Origin: Bythopirellula polymerisocia
GTDB lineage: Bacteria; Planctomycetota; Planctomycetia; Pirellulales; Lacipirellulaceae
Length of the DNA stretch: 64,000 nt
Direction of reading: 5' to 3'
Assembly (NCBI RefSeq): GCF_007860015.1
Contig: NZ_SJPS01000010.1
Location: 1 to 64,000 of the forward strand
Numbering within the stretch: position 1 is the first letter of the stretch; each line of letters begins with the position of its first letter. Under the pieces are notes generated by a model. It did no database searches. It was not told the DNA's origin and was given only the letters and a program-made list of their open reading frames with translations. A program made the position numbers and the translations under genes. Shown here in pieces: positions 45,543-54,977 of the stretch.

Positions 45543-48278
45543 TTAGGGTGCGTCCGATGCAGCTTTCGGGACCATCGCCTCTAGCTTAACTAATATATCA
45601 TGGCACTGCTTGTTTGCTAATAACACTTCTCCAGAACGAAACTTCATAGAAGCATCACTTAATTGGGCATTTATATCGTTCAGATTGGCATTCAGTCCTT
45701 GATCTCTTACTACATTCTGAATTTTGGCATAGACAGTTGCTAGTAAATTGCGAGCTTCAGTGTCTTTGAAACAATCTTTTCCGTCGTCTCCTACAGCTTC
45801 AACAGTAATTCGTTGCGGATTGGAAGAAGATAAATCAATGTCTATTCCTGCTTCAAGTTTGGCAGCTGAGTATTCCTGCTCTCCGATAAGTCCGTCGATC
45901 GTACTTCTCTTAAGGTTGTATTGCCCAGGGGTAATTCGACGGAAGTGAATTTTGACCTTTCGGTCTTGGCGAGTGGGATTGTAAATGAGGAATTCTTGGA
46001 TTTTTCCCTGAATCGATTGATGAAACCCTTCGATGCAATTCAAGTTCAAGACGAGGACTTCGGAATCATCTATATCTGCAAATGCTTCAAACAATAAATG
46101 ATTCCAGAACGCTGCACCAGCCATATAGATGGATCGTCCCATGAGTCCATAGTTTCCATGTTCGAGCATATAAAAATCTTCCACTGGCAAGAACTTTGCT
46201 GGACTTTCACAAAAACGAGCACAAGGCAAGAGAAACTCGTCACAAAGAACGGGAAAATAAGAAAAGCCCGTTGTTCGGTAAATATTCAAGAGTTTGAGGA
46301 TCAATTCATCTGGTTCACAAGATAAGCGTAGATATTCAGTAAGGGCAAGATACGCCTCACTTGTTTCCCAAGGTGAGCCTGTGTGCGCACCTCCATGATT
46401 GCGAAACAATGCCAGATTTTGGAGGGCAATGTCTCTTGGGTTTGATTGAAGCTTGCTCTCGTACCAGTAGGTCATTCGTAACAGAACATTACGGAAATCC
46501 CTGGCCCATTTTTCAAACCGCGGATCACCGGTCGCGTTAAAAACATATAGGGAAGCGGGCGCTCCCCAAGAGTTCCCGAATATCTCAGTGACTGGAAAGT
46601 CCGCTGGATCGTCATAGGTGATATCATACCTCTCGTTATTAACAGTAAACTGCATACTGGTGAATAGAGTTTCCACACCGGCCTTGGCCTCTTGCAAGTA
46701 TATATCATCGCCTGTGATTTCATGGGCGCGACACATGATCCATGCATAGGTCCCCAACTGCCAAGGCTCTTTCACCATTCCAAGTTCTGGTAAGTCTTTT
46801 TGATCTGTGGCGGTTCGCTGTTTAGGATCAAACCACTGCGGGAAGACATAATCCTCGTGATGGGCAAGTTCGATCAAAGCTGGAAGACTCATTAGACAAC
46901 TGCCTCCAACTGCCGGATCAAAATCTGCGGAGGGAGTCATGCGATGGACTCGCAGCATTTCAAGGTGAAACATGAAGTTCTGCCAACACATACCCCATGG
47001 TCCTACACGATTTGCTCGGCGGACGCCGTGACGAATCATCTGAGTCTCAGGGTCGAAAAATAGAGGCAATGCCTGTGCTTTGTTGAGTACTAGATCCTGT
47101 TGCTCTCGATTCGGATGGAGTTGCAACCATCCGATCCAGCCGGACAAATAGTTATTGCAAGTGGAAAAATCCCAAGCCGTAGTTGTTCCTTGTATGTTGA
47201 GGCTTTCGATACAAGCGGAATTCACCGCGTATGCCGGGCTAACTGGCATTGATTTAACGGGGGAGTCATCTAATAAAGATGAATTGCTTGTGTTTTGTAC
47301 CTCTTGGAGATCATATTCTCCCCAACAAATAGTGTGGTTTGAGAGATCACGTGCTACTCCTGATGCAAGGTCTTTCCAATTCGCCGGTCCATCTGTAGCC
47401 GGAGCTTTTGGTTGCTTTGCACGGTCTGGATGGAGTGGTGTGCATATGGAGATAAGTCGATCCAGGGCCTCTAGGCGATCCAAAGGCATTTCACTAGGGT
47501 TGGCATAGAGGTAGAAACTCAACTCCAGGTCACCCGGTTCCAGGCTTGGATAATTGTGTTTGATTGGCTTGAAGCCAAGGCTGAAAGATTTTTCTCCTAG
47601 GACCGTTTGTACGCGGTAATCCAGAAATCTAAAAAAGCCACTTGATACGGGCCATTGGATGGAACCGCCATCTAGAAATATTGCGGTCCCAATGCCGTCC
47701 ATCCAGAGGTAGGCTGCTGGGAAAGTGTTGCCCCCACCTAGTTCTGGATCGCCTTGGTAGATGTTGCCCGGCCCTTGGCTAAGCTCAATCCACGTATCTG
47801 GCCGAGCGGGCGTCGTAAATAAAAATGCGGGCTCTAGACCTTGTAGTTGTATCGGCTTTTTGAAATGGCAGACCAAATCAAAACGGACAGGCTCGATACC
47901 TGTTTTTGCTTCGATTCTAAGAGTCCAATCATAGTCCGCTGTTGATTGATGACCACCAATTAGTACGGATTTGCAATCGGGTTTATCTTGTTCAATACGT
48001 ACCCAAGTAGGTGAGAGATTAAAGTTTACCCCTTGTATGAGGGACTTTGTCCCGTCAAACACAACCTTTCTTATGTCACCTTGCTGTACCAGCACCATGA
48101 GTCGATGCTCTAGATCGTCGGTCGCTTCCAGACGTAATACCTGGGATCCATGCTGAAGCTCAACAATACTCTCCTCAGACAGTAGGCTGGGTTGTTGAGC
48201 CAAGCTAGCCTGAAAGGTCAAACTTGCAATCCCTAGGAAAAGAGTCAACACACGATATTCGATTGCTGAATTTACCAT
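45543..48278 (-). CDS. Large secreted protein, predicted helical-barrel carbohydrate-active enzyme
   Basis: The 911-residue protein has a perfect ribosome site (AGGAGGAAGA) and a signal peptide (to ASLAQQ). Residues about 30-290 are beta-rich. From about 310 to 800 it is mostly helical with Trp, Asp and His clusters (WDFSTCNNYLSGWIGWLQ, GPWGMCWQNFMFHLEML, EIFGNSWGAPASLYVFNATG, HGGAHTGSPWETSEAYLALTEYL), suggesting an alpha/alpha barrel like many glycoside hydrolases or lyases. I do not recognise a known family. It shares an operon with the GntR regulator and faces the LamG-GH2 gene. It probably acts outside the cytoplasm on the same sugar polymer. Confidence 0.6.
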   Translation of the reverse strand: MVNSAIEYRVLTLFLGIASLTFQASLAQQPSLLSEESIVELQHGSQVLRLEATDDLEHRLMVLVQQGDIRKVVFDGTKSLIQGVNFNLSPTWVRIEQDKPDCKSVLIGGHQSTADYDWTLRIEAKTGIEPVRFDLVCHFKKPIQLQGLEPAFLFTTPARPDTWIELSQGPGNIYQGDPELGGGNTFPAAYLWMDGIGTAIFLDGGSIQWPVSSGFFRFLDYRVQTVLGEKSFSLGFKPIKHNYPSLEPGDLELSFYLYANPSEMPLDRLEALDRLISICTPLHPDRAKQPKAPATDGPANWKDLASGVARDLSNHTICWGEYDLQEVQNTSNSSLLDDSPVKSMPVSPAYAVNSACIESLNIQGTTTAWDFSTCNNYLSGWIGWLQLHPNREQQDLVLNKAQALPLFFDPETQMIRHGVRRANRVGPWGMCWQNFMFHLEMLRVHRMTPSADFDPAVGGSCLMSLPALIELAHHEDYVFPQWFDPKQRTATDQKDLPELGMVKEPWQLGTYAWIMCRAHEITGDDIYLQEAKAGVETLFTSMQFTVNNERYDITYDDPADFPVTEIFGNSWGAPASLYVFNATGDPRFEKWARDFRNVLLRMTYWYESKLQSNPRDIALQNLALFRNHGGAHTGSPWETSEAYLALTEYLRLSCEPDELILKLLNIYRTTGFSYFPVLCDEFLLPCARFCESPAKFLPVEDFYMLEHGNYGLMGRSIYMAGAAFWNHLLFEAFADIDDSEVLVLNLNCIEGFHQSIQGKIQEFLIYNPTRQDRKVKIHFRRITPGQYNLKRSTIDGLIGEQEYSAAKLEAGIDIDLSSSNPQRITVEAVGDDGKDCFKDTEARNLLATVYAKIQNVVRDQGLNANLNDINAQLSDASMKFRSGEVLLANKQCHDILVKLEAMVPKAASDAP

Positions 48279-48539
48279 TCTTCCTCCTCTATTCTAATAG
48301 CACTGTCTTGAGTTACGGTCCTATCACTCTGAATTAAACCTAAGAGGAATCACTATTCTAGCAGTATACTCCAAAAAACACCTTAGTAAATGACTATGCA
48401 ATGACAGTACAATAGATTAAAGTTACATACTGATATTATTGTGTTCTACTGTGTATCTCTTAGCTCTAGAGAGCTCTTCTCAAGTCCGAGCAACGAGATT
48501 TCCACCTTTGCATATCGTTTATCACTAGGAGAATATCCG
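48279..48539. promoter_or_regulatory. Divergent promoter region between two sugar-utilisation units
   Basis: This 261-bp gap separates the minus-strand pair (911-aa enzyme and GntR regulator) from the plus-strand operon. It is AT-rich and must hold both promoters. An imperfect dyad of TACAATA (48408-48414) and TATTGTG (near 48436-48442) could be an operator for the GntR-type regulator. This is a guess from symmetry only. AGGAGAAT lies before the ATG at 48540. Confidence 0.4.
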
Positions 48540-51500
48540 ATGCATACGAAACTTATCCCCCTTCGTCGGAGCTATTTTGCCCCTCTCTCTCTGGCTTATG
48601 CCCTCCTCATGCTCCCCCTGACGATAACGCCTACGGGTGCAGCATCACCTATTGGTAAGCTTGAGCAAGGGCGATTTGGAAATGCAACTCGGCCGCGAAT
48701 GATGACACAGACCGTGGAGGAGCATGAGGCTTATAAGGTGCCACCACTTACAATTGAGCTATGGGCGAAGGTTGATGACAAGAGTAACTATAATATCTTG
48801 ATAGCCAATGAAATGAAAGAATCGGCTACTCATTGGGAACTCTACACGGCAGCAGGAACGGGGAAACTATGCGCTCTACTCTCAGGTTACACACCGCACG
48901 ATCTTCGTTCTGATCATGTTGTCACTGATGGTAATTGGCATTATGTGGTCATGACGTTTGATGGACATGAGGTAGTACTGTTTGTTGACGCAAAATTAGT
49001 ACTCCAGCAGTCTGTGATTCGCAATGATCGGAAAGAGATCATCCCTGGTGCGCTGATGATTGGTCACGCCATCGCGCGGGATCATAGTCTTGGTTGCAAT
49101 GGCCGAATCGATGAAGTGCGTCTTTCCTCTGTGTTACGAGACATTTCTACTGTGCCCACCAAACCATTTGAGGCAGATAATGACACGATAGGGTTGTGGC
49201 ACTTTGACGAGTTGGATAAGGATTCGTTGGCGTTAGATTACTCAAGTTTCGATAATCCCATTATGAATCCTCCGGAGTTTAAGAGTCTCGATGAGCGAGA
49301 TGCCTTCGAGTTTCAGCCCGGCCCATCTCCTTGGGATTCGGAAGCAGAGAACTTGGATTTGCTTCCTGGCTCAGTCGATATTCCTCATGGGGCACCCGTG
49401 ATGTCGCTCGATGGTGAATGGGAGATGGCTGAAGGAGGAAACTCTGAACAGAGACTCAATGGAGCCTGGAAAGATTCGATACCAGTAGAGGTACCAGGGA
49501 GTGTACATGGTGGCTTGCTAAAAGCCAATAAGATTCCGGATCCGTACACACGGAAAAATGAACCTATCGCACGGAAACAAAGCCATAAGACATGGTGGTT
49601 CAAGCGAACATTTGATCGACCTCCGGGAAAAGGTTCCGCAGAGCTGCATTTCGCTGGCGTGGGGATCAAGTGTACCGTTTGGCTCAATGGGCGTGAACTT
49701 GGTTCGCACGAGGGGATGTTTGGAGGCCCAGACTTTGACATCACAAACTTGCTTGAGGATGAGAACTCGCTCATCGTGCGAATCGATCCAGCGCCACACT
49801 TACCAGGCCCAGGACCACTCAATTCGTTTTTTGAAAACATGAATGTTGGCTGGGCACAGACGGTCACTTTCAACAATGTGTGGGGTTGGCATTACTGTAG
49901 TATCCCTTCTCTAGGAATCTGGCAACCCGTTCGGATCGTTCGGCAACCGAGAGTAAGAATGACGACTCCCTTTGTCAGAACGGTTGATGCCAGTGAAGGA
50001 ACCATAGAAATCTCAGCAGATTTTAAGGGTCCAGAGGCTGGATGGTCTGGAAAGCTCCAAGGCTGCATCCGGCCTGAGAATTTCTCAGGAGAATCTTATT
50101 ACTTTGAGTACGACTTTTCTTCCGTGAAGTCAGACGAGTCCTTTCATGCAGGCTTGAAAATTCCCAATCCGCATTTGTGGTGGCCCGTCGATTTGGGCAA
50201 AGCGAATCTATACCGCTTGGAAATCACGTTTGTACCCAAAGGCCCAGACCCGGAGATTGACTCTGATTCGATTGTGTTCGGAATCCGCACGATAGAGATG
50301 GGGCCAGCTAATGGTGAGGCCAACAAAGATCATTACAATTGGACATTCATCATTAATGGTCGTCCTACGTTTGTGAAAGGTACAGGCTGGTGTACTATGG
50401 ATCCACTTTTGGACTTCTCGCGCGCCCGCTACGAGCGTTTGATTAGTCTGGCGCAGGACCAGCATGTCCAGATGCTCCGGGCTTGGGGAAGTGGTATGCC
50501 CGAAACGGATGCCTTTTATGATTTGTGTGATCGCTATGGAATCATGGTCATGCAGGAATGGCCCACAGCCTGGAATAGCCACAACTCACAGCCGTATGAT
50601 GTACTCGAAGATACGGTAGCACGGAACACTTTACGCTTGCGAAATCACCCCTCGCTTGCCATGTGGGGTGGCGGAAACGAATCCGACAAGCCCTTTGGGA
50701 AGGCCATTGATATGATGGGACGTTATGCCCATGAACTCGACGGAACGCGCCCTTTTCATCGGGGAGAACCTTGGGGAGGAAGTGCGCACGATTACACCAG
50801 CGATTGGGGTGCCAAACCCATGGATCACAATCTGACTTATAAGCAAATGTTCATTGGCGAATTCGGCATGAATAGTGTACCCAACTATGATTCCGTTATG
50901 CGATACCTCCCTGAGGAGGAACAGAAAGCATGGCCTCCTACGCCAGATGGCACTTTTGCTTTACATACGCCCGTTTTCAACACTAAGGGGGGCCTAGAAC
51001 GATTGCAGCAGTTCTCACAATACTTCGTCGATGGCGATACGATGGAGGAATTCATCTTCGGGTCCCAGCTTGCCCAAGCGACCGTATTGAGGAGCACGAT
51101 AGAGCTAAACAGAGCAAACTGGCCCGAATCAACTGGGGTACTTCACTATAAGTTGAACGACAATTATCCGGCTGCCTCATGGGCTACGGTGGATTGGTAT
51201 GGTGCCCCAAAGATTGCCTATTACATTGTGCAGGATGCAATGGCTCCCTTGATGGCAACTGTTAGTTTGCCAAGTTTTCAAACGAAGGGGAAGGCCATCG
51301 AGATGCCGGTCTACGTCGTCGACGACGTAGAAGAACTAGCAGGGACAACGTGGCAAGTTCTGGTTCGTGCCTATGACCAACGACTGCAGATAATTAAAGA
51401 GCAAGAATATAGCGGACAACAGGCTGACGAACGAGTTGTATCCGTAGGCAAGTTTACTCTTCAAGCAGAACAAACGGACACTTCGCCCTTGTTGTTCGTA

Positions 51501-51803
51501 GTCGAGTTGATCAAGGATGGAACTCTTGCCCATCGAAACTACTATTGGTCTCAATTTGAAGCAGAACCGGATAGTATGTTGAAACTCGCCCCGACTAGGC
51601 TGGAGATGAAAGTTGCAGGAAATGTAGCTACGGTCACAAATTCAGGCGATGTCCCAGCCATCGGAGCCCATGTATTGCACCCAGGGCACCTGGATACTTT
51701 CACGGTAAGCGATAATTATTTTTGGCTGGAAGCTGGTGAGTCCAAGGAGATCGTCGTGAGTAATCCAGAGGATCTAACCGTAGGGGCCTGGAACGCTCGC
51801 TAG
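48540..51803 (+). CDS. LamG plus GH2 beta-mannosidase-like enzyme
   Basis: The ATG at 48540 has AGGAGAAT upstream and starts a signal peptide (LSLAYALLMLPLTITP). The frame itself is open from 48441. The 1087-residue protein has a LamG/concanavalin domain (about 45-215: TIELWAKVDDKSNY, HYVVMTFDGHEVVLFVD), then a GH2 sugar-binding domain (VPGSVHGGLL, TWWFKRTFD), Ig-like domain and TIM barrel. Acid/base Glu is in WGGGNESDKP (near 713) and the nucleophile Glu in FIGEFGMN (near 774), as in beta-mannosidases. It should hydrolyse beta-linked sugars outside the cytoplasm. It opens a plus-strand operon with an isomerase and a ThuA protein. Confidence 0.85.
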   Translation: MHTKLIPLRRSYFAPLSLAYALLMLPLTITPTGAASPIGKLEQGRFGNATRPRMMTQTVEEHEAYKVPPLTIELWAKVDDKSNYNILIANEMKESATHWELYTAAGTGKLCALLSGYTPHDLRSDHVVTDGNWHYVVMTFDGHEVVLFVDAKLVLQQSVIRNDRKEIIPGALMIGHAIARDHSLGCNGRIDEVRLSSVLRDISTVPTKPFEADNDTIGLWHFDELDKDSLALDYSSFDNPIMNPPEFKSLDERDAFEFQPGPSPWDSEAENLDLLPGSVDIPHGAPVMSLDGEWEMAEGGNSEQRLNGAWKDSIPVEVPGSVHGGLLKANKIPDPYTRKNEPIARKQSHKTWWFKRTFDRPPGKGSAELHFAGVGIKCTVWLNGRELGSHEGMFGGPDFDITNLLEDENSLIVRIDPAPHLPGPGPLNSFFENMNVGWAQTVTFNNVWGWHYCSIPSLGIWQPVRIVRQPRVRMTTPFVRTVDASEGTIEISADFKGPEAGWSGKLQGCIRPENFSGESYYFEYDFSSVKSDESFHAGLKIPNPHLWWPVDLGKANLYRLEITFVPKGPDPEIDSDSIVFGIRTIEMGPANGEANKDHYNWTFIINGRPTFVKGTGWCTMDPLLDFSRARYERLISLAQDQHVQMLRAWGSGMPETDAFYDLCDRYGIMVMQEWPTAWNSHNSQPYDVLEDTVARNTLRLRNHPSLAMWGGGNESDKPFGKAIDMMGRYAHELDGTRPFHRGEPWGGSAHDYTSDWGAKPMDHNLTYKQMFIGEFGMNSVPNYDSVMRYLPEEEQKAWPPTPDGTFALHTPVFNTKGGLERLQQFSQYFVDGDTMEEFIFGSQLAQATVLRSTIELNRANWPESTGVLHYKLNDNYPAASWATVDWYGAPKIAYYIVQDAMAPLMATVSLPSFQTKGKAIEMPVYVVDDVEELAGTTWQVLVRAYDQRLQIIKEQEYSGQQADERVVSVGKFTLQAEQTDTSPLLFVVELIKDGTLAHRNYYWSQFEAEPDSMLKLAPTRLEMKVAGNVATVTNSGDVPAIGAHVLHPGHLDTFTVSDNYFWLEAGESKEIVVSNPEDLTVGAWNAR

Positions 51804-51902
51804 TATCTTGCCAGTTCGATCGAAATACTTCGAATTGGAACGTGCTTGAGGGGGAATCGAACCCATGTTGACAATTCGCACGCTGTACTGGAAGTAATAG
51901 AG

Positions 51903-53222
51903 ATGAAAGCCCGAGTTGTACCACTGTACTTCGATCCTGGTCGAGACGAAAATTTTGACTCGCAATTAACCGCCATCGGCAGGCTGTTTGGGGAGCAAGT
52001 AGATTTGCTTGAACCAGTGTCATTAGGGACAGCGCTGCCCGAGGCAGAAGCTGTCATCTTTCCGCAAATACTTGGTCAAGCATTCCAGCAGCTTGCCGCT
52101 TTCAAGTCGATCACACTACCAATTCTTATCGTTACGAGTGAATTTGGCACTTTGGCGATGTGGGATTGGGAGATTGTCGAGTACCTCAGATCCAATGGTG
52201 TCCAATCTATTGCTCCTTATAGCCAGCAGCAAACAGAGCAAGTGTTGAAGGCTCTAGGAGTCAAGCGTGCGTTACGGGAAACCAAGTTTTTGGTTTTTCA
52301 GGATGATCCAGGTGAGGGACAGCAGGCGAGTATCTTTAAGCGATTTTATTGGTGGGAAGAAGAATGTACTCAGCGATTGATGTCAAAATTTGGCATTGAG
52401 ATCGTAAAGCGTAGCTTCCGCGAACTTGGGGCAGAGGCCAAAGCGATTTCTAACGACGAGGCCAATGAAGTGGGCCGGCAGTTCACTGTTCCTCATCTCG
52501 ATCTTGGTGAACAAGGTTACCGCAGTGCAGTGAAGCTATACATGGCACTGAAGCGACGATTGGTGGAAGACAACGCATTTGGTGCCGCTGGAATTAACTG
52601 CCTAAACGAGTCTCATTTTTCTGATACGACTCCTTGCCTCGCTTGGAATCTACTCTATCAAGAGACGGGACTTATCTGGGGATGTGAGGCCGATACCATG
52701 TCAATGGTCACCAAATATCTGCTGCACAAGTCTCTCGATGCGCCTATCTTGATGACCAATCTCTATCCATTTCTGCTTGGCGATGCAGCCCTGAAGCACG
52801 AACGGATCGATGCTTTTCCAGAAGTGGATTCCGAGCCAGAGAACCATGTCTTGGTAGCCCACTGTGGTTACATGGGAGTTATTCCCCAGTCGTTTGCTAC
52901 GGAGTGGAAGCTGGATAAGAAGGTACTTGCTATTGTGGACGACAACGCTTCGGCTATTGATGCGAGGATTCCCACTGGAGATGTTACTCTCGCCAAGCTC
53001 CATCCCTTGATGGACAAGCTGACCGTGTCAGAAGGACAATTGAAAGGATATGCTCAATTCCCCGGTTCTGACTGTTTAAATGGTGGCGTGATCAAAGTGA
53101 ATGATGGACGCCGGCTCATGGATTCAGTTGCATCACATCACTACTTGTTGCTGGTCGGCAATCACATCGAAAATATTCGCCTTATTGCAAAGGTCTTTGA
53201 TTTGGAACTTCTAAACATCTAG
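51903..53222 (+). CDS. L-fucose/arabinose isomerase-like protein
   Basis: The internal ATG at 51903 is preferred because it starts MKARVVPLYFDP, the usual N-terminus, while the frame is open from 51846. The 439-residue protein has the isomerase fold: an N-terminal nucleotide-like domain (RDENFDSQL), central NCLNESHFSD region, LIWGCEADTMSMV (metal Glu) and a C-terminal SHHYLLLVGNH segment. It probably interconverts an aldose and a ketose in the cytoplasm. A second isomerase-like gene lies at the right edge of the window. Its sugar could be fucose, arabinose or a related deoxysugar. Confidence 0.75.
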   Translation: MKARVVPLYFDPGRDENFDSQLTAIGRLFGEQVDLLEPVSLGTALPEAEAVIFPQILGQAFQQLAAFKSITLPILIVTSEFGTLAMWDWEIVEYLRSNGVQSIAPYSQQQTEQVLKALGVKRALRETKFLVFQDDPGEGQQASIFKRFYWWEEECTQRLMSKFGIEIVKRSFRELGAEAKAISNDEANEVGRQFTVPHLDLGEQGYRSAVKLYMALKRRLVEDNAFGAAGINCLNESHFSDTTPCLAWNLLYQETGLIWGCEADTMSMVTKYLLHKSLDAPILMTNLYPFLLGDAALKHERIDAFPEVDSEPENHVLVAHCGYMGVIPQSFATEWKLDKKVLAIVDDNASAIDARIPTGDVTLAKLHPLMDKLTVSEGQLKGYAQFPGSDCLNGGVIKVNDGRRLMDSVASHHYLLLVGNHIENIRLIAKVFDLELLNI

Positions 53223-53273
53223 GGCTTGTGTACGTTAGCTATTTATTCATTTTACCAGAAAGAAAAGAAAATC

Positions 53274-54074
53274 ATGATACAGAAACGGGTGGCTATCTTT
53301 TGCGTCTGTTCTATGCTCGTAATTTCCATTGCCCATGCACAAACCAAGGTGTTGCTCGTTGGTCAAGAGCCCGATCATCCCTATGGCACACATATGTATA
53401 TGCACACGAATGAGGTGCTAGCAAAGTGCCTGGCACTCAATGGAAAGATAGAGAGCGTTGTTTCAGACTCGTGGCCCAAGAATGAGAAGATGTTAGAACG
53501 CGTCGATGCGATAGTTGTCTATTCCAGCCCGGCAGCCGAGCTGCTGCTAGACGGTCCGCAGCGCAACCAAGTTGACGTTCTTATCAATGCGGGTGTCGGT
53601 CTGGTGACTATCCATTGGGCCTCGTCCGTGAAGCAGGAGGATTTTGATCGGCTCGGTCCGAAGTGGCTCAGCTACCTGGGTGGGACATGGATTAGCAATG
53701 TGGGCCTAGAATTGGGGGAGTCTGCCCTGGTGCAACTCCAGCCGGATCATCCAATATCTCGCGGTTGGAAGGAGTACTGGATTCACGACGAGTTTTATCT
53801 GAATCCCACTATTACTGACGAGGCGACACCGCTATTGCAGGCTACTTCCAATGAGAAACCAGTCGTTGTCGGCTGGGCGTACGATCGCCCCGACGGTGGA
53901 CGTTCGTTTGCAACGACGCTAGGTCACTTTTATGAAAACTTCCAAAGAGTTGATTTCCGCCGCATGATCGTCAACGCGATCTTGTGGAGTGCTCACGTAG
54001 AGATTCATCCATCTGGTGCCCGTGTGGATCTGAGCCAGGAAGACCTCGCTCTCCTTCCCGAACTGACCCCATAA
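53274..54074 (+). CDS. Secreted ThuA-domain protein
   Basis: The start at 53274 gives a signal peptide (VAIFCVCSMLVISIAHA). The 266-residue body has the ThuA pattern: LLVGQEPDHPYGTHMY, DAIVVYSS, VGLVTIHWASS, GGTWISN and WAYDRPDGGRSFATTLGHFYENF. ThuA domains belong to the class I glutamine amidotransferase-like fold and are found near trehalose and other sugar-catabolism genes, with no firm reaction. It is the last gene of the plus-strand operon, 52 bp after the isomerase, and converges on the minus operon with a 27-bp gap. Confidence 0.88.
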   Translation: MIQKRVAIFCVCSMLVISIAHAQTKVLLVGQEPDHPYGTHMYMHTNEVLAKCLALNGKIESVVSDSWPKNEKMLERVDAIVVYSSPAAELLLDGPQRNQVDVLINAGVGLVTIHWASSVKQEDFDRLGPKWLSYLGGTWISNVGLELGESALVQLQPDHPISRGWKEYWIHDEFYLNPTITDEATPLLQATSNEKPVVVGWAYDRPDGGRSFATTLGHFYENFQRVDFRRMIVNAILWSAHVEIHPSGARVDLSQEDLALLPELTP

Positions 54075-54101
54075 CGGCAGTTTATGTCGTAGTGACAGGT
54101 C

Positions 54102-54977
54102 CTATTCAATTTCGTTCTGCAATCGGGCCAGTCCGTCGAGATTCTCACGAAGGCTAACTTCCGAATCGGTATCTTCCCTGTGATCGAGTATCCCGATCGG
54201 ACCGTCATAGCCGGTGTGCTGAACGATCTCAATCATTTCTTTCTCGAACTCTCCTTGACCAATTGGAAGTATCTTTGGATTAGCATCACGATTCATGCCA
54301 TTGAGGTTCAGGCAGAGCAAGTACGACTTGAGCGAGGCAAATACATCAGCGAAATCGTCGATATGTTCATGCGCATGATGAAAGTTGTAAACGATGCCCA
54401 CATGCTTGGCATCTGCGTGATCGCGGAGCCAACGACATACGGCCACCAAGTTCAGCGGTTCGCCGGCCCAACCTCCATGATTGTATAGTCCAAGCTGGCA
54501 TCCCAATTGTCGGGCCTCGTTTACTTTGGGCATAAGCTGTTTGGCTGCTGCTTCCACTTTTTCTTCTTGGGTTCCTGTTTCAGGGTTTGGCATCATCACC
54601 CAGAATTGCGGGTGGATGCCATGCTTCTTGACAAGCTCTACCATCTCAGGATGCCAATCCCAAAAAGCGAAGAAATCAATGCCATGTTTCTTATACTCAA
54701 GTATTTCTTTCTCGAAAGTCGGGACGTGTTCTGCTCGCCAGTCGTAGGCAACACGATTGAGACCAAGTCGATTCAACATAGCGGCACGTTCCGCTGGACT
54801 ACGGTGCTTCGCATCGAATGGCACGATACACCAAGCGACAAGATTCTCAGGTGAGAAATTGATAGATTTTTCGTTTTCTGCGGGTGATGCATTGCTAAAG
54901 CTGTGTATCAAACCTACTGCAAACAGAGTCACCACAAACCAAGTTAGTGTTCGTGAAAATCGTGAGATATCCATCAT
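54102..54977 (-). CDS. Secreted TIM-barrel sugar isomerase/epimerase-like protein
   Basis: The 291-residue protein has a signal peptide (to SFSNASPAENE) and a TIM barrel of the AP-endonuclease-2/xylose-isomerase-like type: LVAWCIVPFDAKHRSPAERA, FDFFAFWDWH-like strand, HGIHPQFWVMM, GLYNHGGWAGE, IVYNFHHAHEHIDDF, CLNLNGM and GPIGILDHREDTD. It may act on a sugar, but the signal peptide is unusual for an isomerase of a phosphorylated sugar. It overlaps the preceding gene by 4 bp (ATGA), so they are translationally coupled. Confidence 0.85.
   Translation of the reverse strand: MMDISRFSRTLTWFVVTLFAVGLIHSFSNASPAENEKSINFSPENLVAWCIVPFDAKHRSPAERAAMLNRLGLNRVAYDWRAEHVPTFEKEILEYKKHGIDFFAFWDWHPEMVELVKKHGIHPQFWVMMPNPETGTQEEKVEAAAKQLMPKVNEARQLGCQLGLYNHGGWAGEPLNLVAVCRWLRDHADAKHVGIVYNFHHAHEHIDDFADVFASLKSYLLCLNLNGMNRDANPKILPIGQGEFEKEMIEIVQHTGYDGPIGILDHREDTDSEVSLRENLDGLARLQNEIE

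Noticed and set aside
51830..51930. GGTTCGATTCC-like motif on the minus strand suggesting a tRNA 3' end
   Set aside because: The T-stem has only three good pairs, and no anticodon or acceptor stem can be formed. It also overlaps the upstream region of the isomerase gene.
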